Part shown: in pieces, positions 25,857 to 33,808 of the stretch | Position numbering within the stretch: the first letter of the stretch is position 1 | How the letters are laid out: each line of letters starts with the position of its first letter | Assembly: GCA_964483805.1 (NCBI GenBank) | Contig: CAZADH010000002.1 | Coordinates: forward strand, 30,539 to 94,538 | Length of the DNA: 64,000 nucleotides | Reading direction: 5' to 3' | Origin: CAZADH01 sp964483805 | GTDB taxonomy: Bacteria > Muiribacteriota > Ozemobacteria > Ozemobacterales > Ozemobacteraceae | The notes under the pieces: generated by a model | Seen by the model: only the letters and a program-made list of their open reading frames with translations | Database searches by the model: none | Told to the model about the DNA's origin: nothing | Made by a program: the position numbers and the translations under genes

Positions 25857-27590
25857 TTACTCGCGAATGGTGAAGCGCGACACCAGCGCGTGCAGTTCGT
25901 CGGCCAGCCGCGCGAGTTCCTCGGCCGAACCGGAGATCTGCGAAACCGTTGCGGTCTGCTGCTCGATGGCGGTCGAGACCACGCCGGTGCGCTCGGAGGT
26001 GATGCGGGTGAGCTTGGTGATATCTTCGATCGTGCGCGACATGACTTCGGCATTGCGCGACTGTTCGCCCGACACCTTCGATATTTCTTTGATCTTGCGG
26101 TTCACATCACCGGTGTTGGTGATGATGTTGTCGAGGTTTGCTGACACGGCCCGGGTTACGGCGATGCCGTCGTCGACGCGCTGGCGGCCGATCTGCATCG
26201 AGTCGACGGCACTCTGCGTTTTCAATTGCACGTTGTCGATCAGCGACGAGATCTCTTCGGCAGCCTCCGCCGATTCTTCGGCCAGTTTGCGCACCTCCTC
26301 GGCGACGACCGAGAAACCCTTGCCCTGATCGCCGGCACGCGCCGCTTCGATGGCGGCGTTCAACGCCAGCAGGTTGGTCTGCGAAGCGATGGTACTGATC
26401 GTGGTGACGATATCGGAGATCTGTTTCGACGCGGCGTTCAGATCGAGAATGACCTGTGTGGCCATGTCGACCGACTCTTTGATCTTACCGATCATGTCGA
26501 CTGCCTTCTTGACCGTCTGACCGCCGGTGGCGGCGACCTCGTTGGTGCTGTTCGACGCATCGACGGCCGTGGCCGCCAGTTGCGCCACCTGATGGGCCGA
26601 AGTCGAAAAGTTCTCGATCTGCCGGGAGGTCTTCTCGAGATTCGACGCGATTTCGACCGCCGAAGTGTTGATCTCGACCACGTTGCGCGAGATGTCTTGC
26701 AGAGTGGCCGCCGATTCGACCGAAGCCGACGACAGCTCCTGCGAACTGCTGGCCACATCGTTCGAGGTTTCGAGCACCTTCGAGATCATCTGACAGATGC
26801 CGTGCAGCATCAGGTTGAAGCTCTCGGCCAGGGTCTGGAACTCGTCTTGCGAGGCAATCTTCAGACGTGTCTCGAGCCGCCCCTGCTCGGCCCGCGCCAT
26901 GCTCTCGATGATCATCTGGAACGGCCCCGAGATGCCGCGGGCGATGAAGACCGAGAAGAACACACCGAACACGATGACCGCGACCGGCAACACCTTCATG
27001 GCCATTTTGATCGAGCCGAAAAACTCGAGCATCCCGGTCTTGAGTCGTTTTTCGGCGCTGTCGAACTGCGCCCCTGACAATTGCTCCATTTGCTTGCCCA
27101 GGTGGTCTTCGCGTTTCTCCATGATCGTCGTGATTGCCAGGGAGAGCGGAATCGGGGCCGTTGCCGCCAGATAGTCGTCGATCACCGCAACCAGCTCGGT
27201 CGTTGCCGCTTCACATGAGTCAGCAATGCCCTGGTGCTGTTTGCCCAACTCGGGCGGCGCCTTCAGATCGAGCGCAGCCACCACGGTCTTGATCGACGGG
27301 GATTCCTCACTGACAATCGACTTGGCATCTTTCTCGGCATCGCGCACCAAATCGGCCGACCTCTCGGTCGGGCTGGCCAGATGGCGCACGGCTTCGAGGC
27401 AGAGCCGGTTCACGCGCTGCGACCACCGCGCTGTCACTTTCAGCAACGGCAACTCGATTTCGGTGATGAACTTCACGTCGGTCTCGAGCCGCGACAGCTT
27501 CATGCTCGTCCAGACCGTCATTGCCAATCCGGCCACGACGAGAACGGCAAACCCCAAGAGGATCTTCTTGCCGATCGAAAGTTTCAGCAT
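25857..27590 (-). CDS. Methyl-accepting chemotaxis protein
   Basis: This 577-residue protein has TM1 (about 8-28), a periplasmic four-helix-type sensor domain to about 190, TM2 (about 195-216), HAMP (about 217-270) and a long cytoplasmic coiled-coil signalling domain. The signalling tip is canonical (QTNLLALNAAIEAARAGDQG), where CheA and CheW bind. It senses an unknown ligand and feeds a chemotaxis or type IV pilus system. No che genes lie in the window. It starts 38 bp after the dGTPase-like gene on the same strand, so cotranscription with nucleotide-salvage genes is likely. No strong ribosome site is visible at the ATG. Confidence 0.93.
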   Translation of the reverse strand: MLKLSIGKKILLGFAVLVVAGLAMTVWTSMKLSRLETDVKFITEIELPLLKVTARWSQRVNRLCLEAVRHLASPTERSADLVRDAEKDAKSIVSEESPSIKTVVAALDLKAPPELGKQHQGIADSCEAATTELVAVIDDYLAATAPIPLSLAITTIMEKREDHLGKQMEQLSGAQFDSAEKRLKTGMLEFFGSIKMAMKVLPVAVIVFGVFFSVFIARGISGPFQMIIESMARAEQGRLETRLKIASQDEFQTLAESFNLMLHGICQMISKVLETSNDVASSSQELSSASVESAATLQDISRNVVEINTSAVEIASNLEKTSRQIENFSTSAHQVAQLAATAVDASNSTNEVAATGGQTVKKAVDMIGKIKESVDMATQVILDLNAASKQISDIVTTISTIASQTNLLALNAAIEAARAGDQGKGFSVVAEEVRKLAEESAEAAEEISSLIDNVQLKTQSAVDSMQIGRQRVDDGIAVTRAVSANLDNIITNTGDVNRKIKEISKVSGEQSRNAEVMSRTIEDITKLTRITSERTGVVSTAIEQQTATVSQISGSAEELARLADELHALVSRFTIRE

Positions 27591-27628
27591 GTTCGTCTAC
27601 CGTGTTGCACGCGATACGCAGAAGCTGT

Positions 27629-28726
27629 TCACAACCGCCCCCGCTGCATGTTGAATGAATCGAGGCGGTAGTGAGGGACAAACAGCTCTTTGAAGGTCGC
27701 CATGGCAAACCCATCGGTCATGCTGGCCAGATGATCGACGACCGTTCGCCAGACCGGGGTGTCCGGCGCCACCGGGTGATGCAACCGGGTCAGCAGGCGT
27801 TCGGGTTTGCTCATAAAATACTGGGCCATCTGCCGCAACAACACCCGGCTCTTTTCGATCTCGTCTTCGATTTCGTGGCGGGTGTAGACCTTCTCGTAGA
27901 GAAATGCCCGCAACTCCTCGGCGGCATCGGCCACCGGCTTGCTCAAGGCAATTGCCGGCTTGCCCCAGCTTTCGAGAATGATGTCTTTGACCATGCCGTG
28001 AATACGTTGTGAGTTGCGCTCGCCCAGAAGCGTCACCGGGCCTGCCGGCAAGTCGCTCAGACTGATCAAACCCGCCCGCACCGCATCGTCGATATCGTGA
28101 TTGATATAGGCCACGAGGTCGGCCAGGCGGACCACCTGGGCCTCGAGCGTCAACGGGGCTTCGGCAGCGCCGCTGAGCAGCAACGGCCCGGACCGCCCCT
28201 TGCTGTGCTTCAGAATGCCGTCGACCACCTCGGCGGTCAGGTTGAGGCCCGCACCGTTCTTTTCGAGGTGCCGCACCACGCGCACGCTGTGGACGGCGTG
28301 GTGAAACCCTTCGGGCGAAAGCTCACCCAGCACCTGCTCACCAGCATGCCCGAACGGGGTGTGCCCCAGATCGTGCCCGAAGGCGATGGCCTCGGTGAGA
28401 TCTTCGTTGAGCCGCAGCCCACGGGCAATCGTGCGCGCGATCTGGGCCACCTCGAGGGTGTGCGTCAGGCGGGTGCGAAAGTGATCGTTGCGTGGAGCCA
28501 GGAACACCTGGGTCTTGTGCTTCAACCGCCGAAACGCCTCGCTGTGCAGGATCCGATCGCGATCGCGTTGAAAACAGGTGCGATAGAAGCAATCGCGCTC
28601 CGGCCGGTCGCGCCCGCGCGACGCCTGGCTCTTGCAGGCGAACGGCGACAGAAACGCCGTTTCCTGGTCCTCGAGCATACGTCGTATGACGTCGCCTTCG
28701 GGTCGCTTCACTTCGTGTTCGCTCAT
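27629..28726 (-). CDS. dgt: dGTPase-like HD-domain triphosphohydrolase
   Basis: This 365-residue protein has the HD-domain pattern of deoxyguanosinetriphosphate triphosphohydrolase-like proteins: R.KHKTQVF near residue 70, THTLEVAQIART (H89), AFGHDLGHTPFGHAGE (H118, D119, H122) and a later Asp in NHDIDDAVRAG. These enzymes cleave dNTPs to deoxynucleosides plus triphosphate. The length suits the shorter bacterial type rather than the 505-residue E. coli enzyme. It lies 55 bp downstream of pyrimidine-nucleoside phosphorylase, which would use the deoxynucleoside products, so the operon makes metabolic sense. GGAG lies about 10 nt before the ATG. Confidence 0.88.
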   Translation of the reverse strand: MSEHEVKRPEGDVIRRMLEDQETAFLSPFACKSQASRGRDRPERDCFYRTCFQRDRDRILHSEAFRRLKHKTQVFLAPRNDHFRTRLTHTLEVAQIARTIARGLRLNEDLTEAIAFGHDLGHTPFGHAGEQVLGELSPEGFHHAVHSVRVVRHLEKNGAGLNLTAEVVDGILKHSKGRSGPLLLSGAAEAPLTLEAQVVRLADLVAYINHDIDDAVRAGLISLSDLPAGPVTLLGERNSQRIHGMVKDIILESWGKPAIALSKPVADAAEELRAFLYEKVYTRHEIEDEIEKSRVLLRQMAQYFMSKPERLLTRLHHPVAPDTPVWRTVVDHLASMTDGFAMATFKELFVPHYRLDSFNMQRGRL

Positions 28727-28781
28727 TAACCTGGTCTCCGGCTGCTGCGCCGGTCACACCCACATGTCAATACAACAGCAA

Positions 28782-30089
28782 TCAGGATACGATATCGAGC
28801 ACCAGCGGCAGCGGTTTGCTCTCGCGGTCTTCGATGACGAACGATGCCGTCAGCGCCTCGATGGCGCGGCGGTTGTCACGCTTCGGGTCCAGGTGCAACT
28901 CGGCGAGGGGTTCACCCTGGGCCACCTTATGGCCAACGTGGCGCACGAGCTTCATGCCCACCGCCGGATCAATGATGCTGTCTTTGGTTTCGCGCCCGGC
29001 CCCGAGCATCATCGCCGCAATGCCGACCTGCTCGCACTCGATGCGGGTGATGTAACCGCTGCGGGGCGACGGCAGCGGTTCGACCTTCGTCGCCGCCGGC
29101 AGGCGCTCGGGGTGGCGGATCAATTCGGGGTCACCGCCCTGCGCTTCGACCATTTCACACAACTTTTGGAACGCCGAACCATCGCTGATGGTTTTCTCGA
29201 CGCGGGCTTTGGCCTCGGCTGCCGAGATCTTGCCCCCCGCCGACAACCGCAGTGCTTCGCCGGCCAGCGTGCTCACGAGATCGACGAGATCGCGCGGCCC
29301 CTTGCCCTGAAGGGTGGCGATCGCCTCTTTTACCTCGAGGGCGTTGCCGATCATTTCGCCCAGCGGTTCGTCCATGTTTGACAGCACCGCGACGCACTGG
29401 CGCCCCGACTGCTTGCCGATGGCAACCATCGCCTGCGCCAGTGCCTTCGCGTCGGCCTGGGTCTTCATGAATGCCCCACTGCCCACCTTCACATCGAGAA
29501 CGAGACCGTTGTTGGGAACCGTGAGCTTCTTCGACATGATCGAAGCCGCAATGAGCGGAATCGAGTCGACGGTCGCCGTGACATCACGCAAGGCGTAGAT
29601 CTTTTTGTCGGCCGGCACGAGATTGCCGGTCTGACCGACGATGGCCACGCCAATGCGGTTGACCACGGCGATGAACTTGTCGACCGGCAACTCGCAGGTG
29701 AACCCTTTGATCGACTCGAGCTTGTCGATGGTTCCGCCGGTATGCCCAAGCCCGCGGCCCGACATCTTCGCCACTTTCAAACCGAGTGCGGCAAGAATCG
29801 GCCCCAACACGAGACTGGTCTTGTCACCGACACCCCCGGTCGAATGCTTGTCGACCGTGAACCCCTCGATGCCCTTCAACTCCACCTGATCGCCCGACCG
29901 GCGCATGGCGTCGGTCAACCAGAAGGTTTCCTCGGCATCCATGCCTTTGAAGTAGATGGCCATGAGCATCGCCGCCATCTGATAATCAGGCAGCGTCCCT
30001 TTGACGTAACCCTCGACCAGAGCGTCGATTTCGGCCGCCGTCAGTTTGACACCATCGCGCTTCTTTTTGATCAGATCGTACGGACGCAT
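28782..30089 (-). CDS. pdp: Pyrimidine-nucleoside (thymidine) phosphorylase
   Basis: This 435-residue protein is close to the full family length. Signature segments are strong: KHSTGGVGDKTSLVL (phosphate binding), AKMSGRGLGHTGGTIDKLES, GQTGNLVPADKKIYALRDVTATV and SIMSKKLTV. It converts thymidine, deoxyuridine or uridine plus phosphate to base plus (deoxy)ribose-1-phosphate in the cytosol. The start at 30089 is chosen because AGGAG lies 8-9 nt upstream and it matches the family N-terminus; the frame stays open to 30155. It heads a minus-strand cluster with the dGTPase-like and chemoreceptor genes, and a small Cys-rich ORF precedes it. Confidence 0.95.
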   Translation of the reverse strand: MRPYDLIKKKRDGVKLTAAEIDALVEGYVKGTLPDYQMAAMLMAIYFKGMDAEETFWLTDAMRRSGDQVELKGIEGFTVDKHSTGGVGDKTSLVLGPILAALGLKVAKMSGRGLGHTGGTIDKLESIKGFTCELPVDKFIAVVNRIGVAIVGQTGNLVPADKKIYALRDVTATVDSIPLIAASIMSKKLTVPNNGLVLDVKVGSGAFMKTQADAKALAQAMVAIGKQSGRQCVAVLSNMDEPLGEMIGNALEVKEAIATLQGKGPRDLVDLVSTLAGEALRLSAGGKISAAEAKARVEKTISDGSAFQKLCEMVEAQGGDPELIRHPERLPAATKVEPLPSPRSGYITRIECEQVGIAAMMLGAGRETKDSIIDPAVGMKLVRHVGHKVAQGEPLAELHLDPKRDNRRAIEALTASFVIEDRESKPLPLVLDIVS

Positions 30090-30153
30090 GCTTCGGCTCC
30101 TTGCTTCGCAGTCGACATGGTCAGCCCACAGGGAGGGCGGCGGGAACAAGAGC

Positions 30154-30166
30154 AATACAGAATATT
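30154..30166. repeat. AATAC-N3-GTATT motif, AATAC-AGA-ATATT
   Basis: Lies in the gap between the small Cys-rich gene and the phosphorylase gene, as GCAATACAGAATATTACAG. Confidence 0.55.
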
Positions 30167-30172
30167 ACAGAA

Positions 30173-30364
30173 TCAGCGCTTGATCCGGGCCAGGCGGATG
30201 TTGTTGGCCTGGTAACAACGGTCGTAGGCTTCGCAATCGTAGCACGCCTGCTGGCGGTCAGGCGCATCGATCTTCATGTCCTCGACACGCATGCCGGTCA
30301 TATTCCATTTGGCGAAGAGATCGGTTCCAAAACACTTGGGCATCTTGGCTTGCGGAACGGCCAT
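30173..30364 (-). CDS. Small Cys-rich protein
   Basis: This 63-residue protein has a C-terminal cluster CYDCEAYDRC (CxxCx5C) plus one earlier Cys, a plausible metal-binding knuckle. The rest is short and charged. The ATG at 30364 is preceded by GAGGTAAAC. It is 84 bp upstream of the phosphorylase gene on the same strand. I do not recognise a named family; similar tiny Cys-rich proteins are common and uncharacterised. Confidence 0.6.
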   Translation of the reverse strand: MAVPQAKMPKCFGTDLFAKWNMTGMRVEDMKIDAPDRQQACYDCEAYDRCYQANNIRLARIKR

Positions 30365-30830
30365 GGTCTTTGTTTACCTCGTATTCTTGATCTTGATGGC
30401 TGAGTGGCCGTAACGGAACACGTGCCGACCGACAACCGGCAGGCATCATAGCACAGCCGGCAGGGATCGACCAACCGTTGCGTGCACGTCGACGTAATAT
30501 CTCAGTAAGCGGGGGCACGCGCCCCCGCTCGGCTCGCGGCACAGGTCCGCGAGCCTCACACCCCGCGGTCGGCCGCGTTGCGGCCTTCGTATTTCGCCGG
30601 CAAACGCCACCGGTAACGGAGAGGTTACCACCGCGACCCGACGCCCCGGTTTCTGTGGCAAACCTGCAACAGCAGCGGATCCTTCGCTTGTCTGGACCTC
30701 ACCCCCGTGTTACCATGCTGGCACGGACTGAAACGGTGCTGGCGTGCTCGTTCTGCCGACAGCGAGAGCAACGCCCGCTCACGACCGCAACAGAATCCAG
30801 GCACTCTGGCACAGGAAGGCGGCAGATTAC
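30365..30830. other. 466-bp gene-free region between divergent genes, with hairpins
   Basis: No convincing coding frame is seen. It holds the upstream regions of the Cys-rich gene (minus) and the YmdB-like gene (plus), the two strong hairpins at 30508-30555, and a further short stem GGTAAC/GTTACC near 30610-30628. Confidence 0.5.
30508..30555. other. Two adjacent perfect hairpins
   Basis: Stem 1: AGCGGGGGC (30508-30516) pairs with GCCCCCGCT (30521-30529) around a 4-nt loop. Stem 2: GGCTCGCGG (30531-30539) pairs with CCGCGAGCC (30547-30555) around 7 nt. The two hairpins are one base apart. Neither has a T-tract, so an RNA leader structure or a protein-binding site is as likely as termination. 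Confidence 0.5.
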
Positions 30831-31631
30831 GTGTTGTCGTTGTTGCTCCTGGGTGAAATCTCGGGCCGCGTCGGCATTCGCGCCATCGAGACGGCCGCAC
30901 CGACCTGGCGACGGGCCAACCCCAGGCCACTGGTGATCGCCAATGCCGGCGGGCTGCTCGGCACCGCCGGGCTCACCCGCGACGTGGTGACCGGGCTTGC
31001 CGATGCCGGCATCGACGTGCTGACCGTAACCCCACGGGCGGCGGCCACACCCCGCGCCCGCGCACTTCTTGCCGATGGTCACGGGATGGTCCGCCCGTTG
31101 AACGCACCCGCCGGGTTTCCCGGATGCGGCACCCGACTGCTCGAAACCGCCCAGGGACGGCTGCAGTTCGCGGTGGTGCACACGTGGTCCGATTTCGACG
31201 GTCTCGATGATCCGTTCGCGGCGCTCGCACGCTGGAGCCAGAATCTGGCCGGCAACGATGCGATCCTGCTCGAGATCCAGGGCCAGGATGTGCGCGAGAA
31301 GATCGGCCTTGCCCGCTGGTTTCGCCGCACCCGAACGGCTCCCGTCCACTGGTTCGGCACCGGACTGGGCATCGTGGCCGGCGGGCGTGAGTTGACGCCG
31401 ACAGGCATCGAACTGATCGATGTGGGCCGCTGCGGCGCGCAGGCCGGCGTGCTCGGCGAAGACCTCGATTCCTGGCTGGCACGCACCCGCGACCGCCGCC
31501 ACGCCGGGCCAGTCGAGACACCCAATGACGTGCGCCTCGATGGCGTCCGCCTCGCCCTCGATCGCCAGGGCTCACCGCTCGAGGTCGCACCATGGGCCTT
31601 TATCCCACCGAGCAAAGCGGTCGCCTCGTGA
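30831..31631 (+). CDS. YmdB-like phosphodiesterase homologue lacking metal ligands
   Basis: This 266-residue protein aligns along its length with the YmdB (TIGR00282-type) metallophosphoesterases: GEISGRVG at 8-15, VIANAGG at 35-41, AGIDVLTV at 59-66, RPLNAPAGFPGCG at 88-100, LDDPF at 125-129 and GTGLGIVAGG at 176-185. The dimetal ligands of the family are all replaced: GD becomes GE, the N-E-N motif becomes N-A-G, GNH becomes a TPR tripeptide (67-69), the DxHAE segment becomes EIQGQ, and GTHTHV becomes GTGLGIV. It is therefore a probable pseudoenzyme. The GTG at 30831 follows AGGAAGG. The stop overlaps the next start (GTGA), which couples it to a CHASE2 cyclase. Confidence 0.65.
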   Translation: MLSLLLLGEISGRVGIRAIETAAPTWRRANPRPLVIANAGGLLGTAGLTRDVVTGLADAGIDVLTVTPRAAATPRARALLADGHGMVRPLNAPAGFPGCGTRLLETAQGRLQFAVVHTWSDFDGLDDPFAALARWSQNLAGNDAILLEIQGQDVREKIGLARWFRRTRTAPVHWFGTGLGIVAGGRELTPTGIELIDVGRCGAQAGVLGEDLDSWLARTRDRRHAGPVETPNDVRLDGVRLALDRQGSPLEVAPWAFIPPSKAVAS

Positions 31632-33622
31632 TCACGCGCGGACGCATCATTCTTATTGCTTTTGTATTGCTGTGGTGGCTGGCCTCGACCTGGACCGCCC
31701 ACCAGGGCTGGCTGAACCGCACCGACGAGATGCTCGAAGACATGCAGTGGCGCCTGCGCTGGGCGTTGGTGCCCGATCGAACGCCAAGCCAGGTGGTCAC
31801 GCTGCTGATCACCCGCAACGATGTCGTGCAGTTGTCGTCGGCACACAGTTTCGAGTGGCCGCTCAACCGACGGTGGTTCGGGCGCGTCGTCGAGGTCCTG
31901 CAGCGGTGCCGGGCCCGGGCCGTCGGCTTCGACATGGCTTTTCTGCCCTCCACAAAGACCGATGGCGACCCGTTGTTCGCGGCTGCACTCGCATCGTGGC
32001 CCCGCCGGGTGGTGCTCGGCACCGAACTGCAGGGAACCCTGGCCGGTTCAGCGAATGATGAAGATGACGACGAGGAAGGCTACGGGCAGGGCCTGCGACC
32101 CACCCCGGTCAAGACCGAGTTCGCCTCGCCGGCCTGGGGGTTGGGCGCGTTCAATTTCCTCGAGAACCGCGAGGGCACCGAGATTCCGCGGGTGATGCCC
32201 CTCCACTTCCCGGTGAACGGCCGGTGCTTCCCCGGCCTGGCGCTGGCGACCTGGATGGCAGGCCAAGACCGATCGGTGGCATTGACTGCCGCATCCGGCG
32301 CTGTCCAGTTGGGGCCGACCCTCCGTTTTCCGGCCGAGGAGCTCATCCCCGACGGGCGAACGTTCTTCGTCGACCGTGTGCTGAGTCCGATTTTCCCGGA
32401 GAATCCGCATTTGCGCTTCCATGCCCTGTTCGCCTTTCACGATGAACGGGTCACCTTCGCTGCCTACAAAGACGCGGTCTCGTTTGCCCAGCTCGCGCTG
32501 TGCAACCCGAACGATGGCCCGGCAGTTGCTTCGCTGGCCCGCATTCTTGCCGACAAATATGTCTTGATCGGGGTCGGCGAGAACACCCTGGGCGACGTGA
32601 TCCAGATGCCCAACCAGCCGCGCCGGGTTGCGGGGGTGATGCTGCACGCCGCCATGCTCGACGGCCTGACCCGCCACGAGGGCTTCCTGTCTCGTTGTCG
32701 ATCGGCGGGGTGGCGCACCACCGTCGCCGGCATCGCCCTGGCCCTGTCGCTGTTCGTCCTGTTCACCCAGGCCCGTTTCTCACCGCTCCGCGGCCTCCTC
32801 ACCGCGCTGGGCGGTTTCATCACCGTCGTCGTCACACTGTTCGCCCTGTTCTGTGGCGGGGTGCTGCTGCCGTGGTCGGTCATTCCGGTGACGTTCATCG
32901 GCGTGCTCCCCGCATGCTATTTCTACGGGTACCTGGTCGAAGGTCGCGAGAAAGCGCAGATCAAAGACATCTTCAAGAAACAGGTGTCGCCCGAGATCGT
33001 CGATGAGCTGCTGACGCGTGCCGACGAGATCATGGCCGCCCGTCGCCAGGAGATCTCGGTAGGTTTCATCGATGTTTGCGGCTTTACCAGTTTCTCTGAA
33101 TCCCATTCACCCGAACGCGTACTCGTGCAACTTAATCACTACTTCAGTCGTATCATTCCGGACCTCATGCAACGACGGGTAACGCTCGACAAACTGATTG
33201 GCGACGCGCTCATGATCACGACCGGCGTTCCGTTGCCCGACCCGGCGCATGCGGTACGGTTGGTCGAGGCGGCCGCGGCGATTCGCAAGATGGTCGCGCA
33301 GATCAACACGAATCTTCCGCCTGGCTTCGAACCGTTTACCGTCAGTTGTGGTATTAACTCTGGCGACGCCATTGTCGGCAATGTGGGTTCGCGGGAACGC
33401 ATGGAGTACACCGTCATCGGCGATGTGGTGAATCTGGCTGCCCGCCTGCAAGGGGTGGCAAAGAGTCAGGAGATCGTCGTGGGGCCAAGAACCTACGAGA
33501 TGACGCGTGATCGGTTCCAGTATCGCCCGTTACCCCCTCTCACGGTGAAGGGCAAATCCGAACCGGTGCAGGCCTACATGCTCCTCGAACCCGCAGACAT
33601 CCAGCATTCGCAAACCCTGTGA
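31628..33622 (+). CDS. CHASE2-sensor class III adenylate/guanylate cyclase
   Basis: This 664-residue protein has TM1 (about 7-25) and an extracytoplasmic CHASE2 domain (about 28-345, with FEWPLNRRWFGRVVEVL and RARAVGFDMAF). Three TM helices (about 360-432) and a class III cyclase domain (about 465-645) follow. All key residues are present: metal Asp in VGFIDVCGF (D482) and KLIGDAL (D526), and N602 and R606 in TVIGDVVNLAARL. It should work as a homodimer, unlike the pair at 18866-24675. The GTG at 31628 overlaps the YmdB-like stop; an in-frame ATG at 31592 would overlap more. The nucleotide made (cAMP or cGMP) cannot be fixed. Confidence 0.88.
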   Translation: MITRGRIILIAFVLLWWLASTWTAHQGWLNRTDEMLEDMQWRLRWALVPDRTPSQVVTLLITRNDVVQLSSAHSFEWPLNRRWFGRVVEVLQRCRARAVGFDMAFLPSTKTDGDPLFAAALASWPRRVVLGTELQGTLAGSANDEDDDEEGYGQGLRPTPVKTEFASPAWGLGAFNFLENREGTEIPRVMPLHFPVNGRCFPGLALATWMAGQDRSVALTAASGAVQLGPTLRFPAEELIPDGRTFFVDRVLSPIFPENPHLRFHALFAFHDERVTFAAYKDAVSFAQLALCNPNDGPAVASLARILADKYVLIGVGENTLGDVIQMPNQPRRVAGVMLHAAMLDGLTRHEGFLSRCRSAGWRTTVAGIALALSLFVLFTQARFSPLRGLLTALGGFITVVVTLFALFCGGVLLPWSVIPVTFIGVLPACYFYGYLVEGREKAQIKDIFKKQVSPEIVDELLTRADEIMAARRQEISVGFIDVCGFTSFSESHSPERVLVQLNHYFSRIIPDLMQRRVTLDKLIGDALMITTGVPLPDPAHAVRLVEAAAAIRKMVAQINTNLPPGFEPFTVSCGINSGDAIVGNVGSRERMEYTVIGDVVNLAARLQGVAKSQEIVVGPRTYEMTRDRFQYRPLPPLTVKGKSEPVQAYMLLEPADIQHSQTL

Positions 33623-33808
33623 ACAAACATGGAAAAAATTACGGGAAAAACTTGCCGCGACGTATTATCATAGCGGATGCGCGAGCGCTGTCTCGCGGCC
33701 GATGCTGCCCATTGAACTGCGGGCCGGCCGGTCGTGTTTGCGTATTGGTGCTGAGTTGTGGCGATCTCCGGGATGGTTGTCCCGAGAATTTGGAGCATTG
33801 AGAACTTG

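Noticed and set aside
30612..30628. GGTAAC/GTTACC stem as a riboswitch
   Set aside because: A single 6-bp stem with no recognised conserved riboswitch core.
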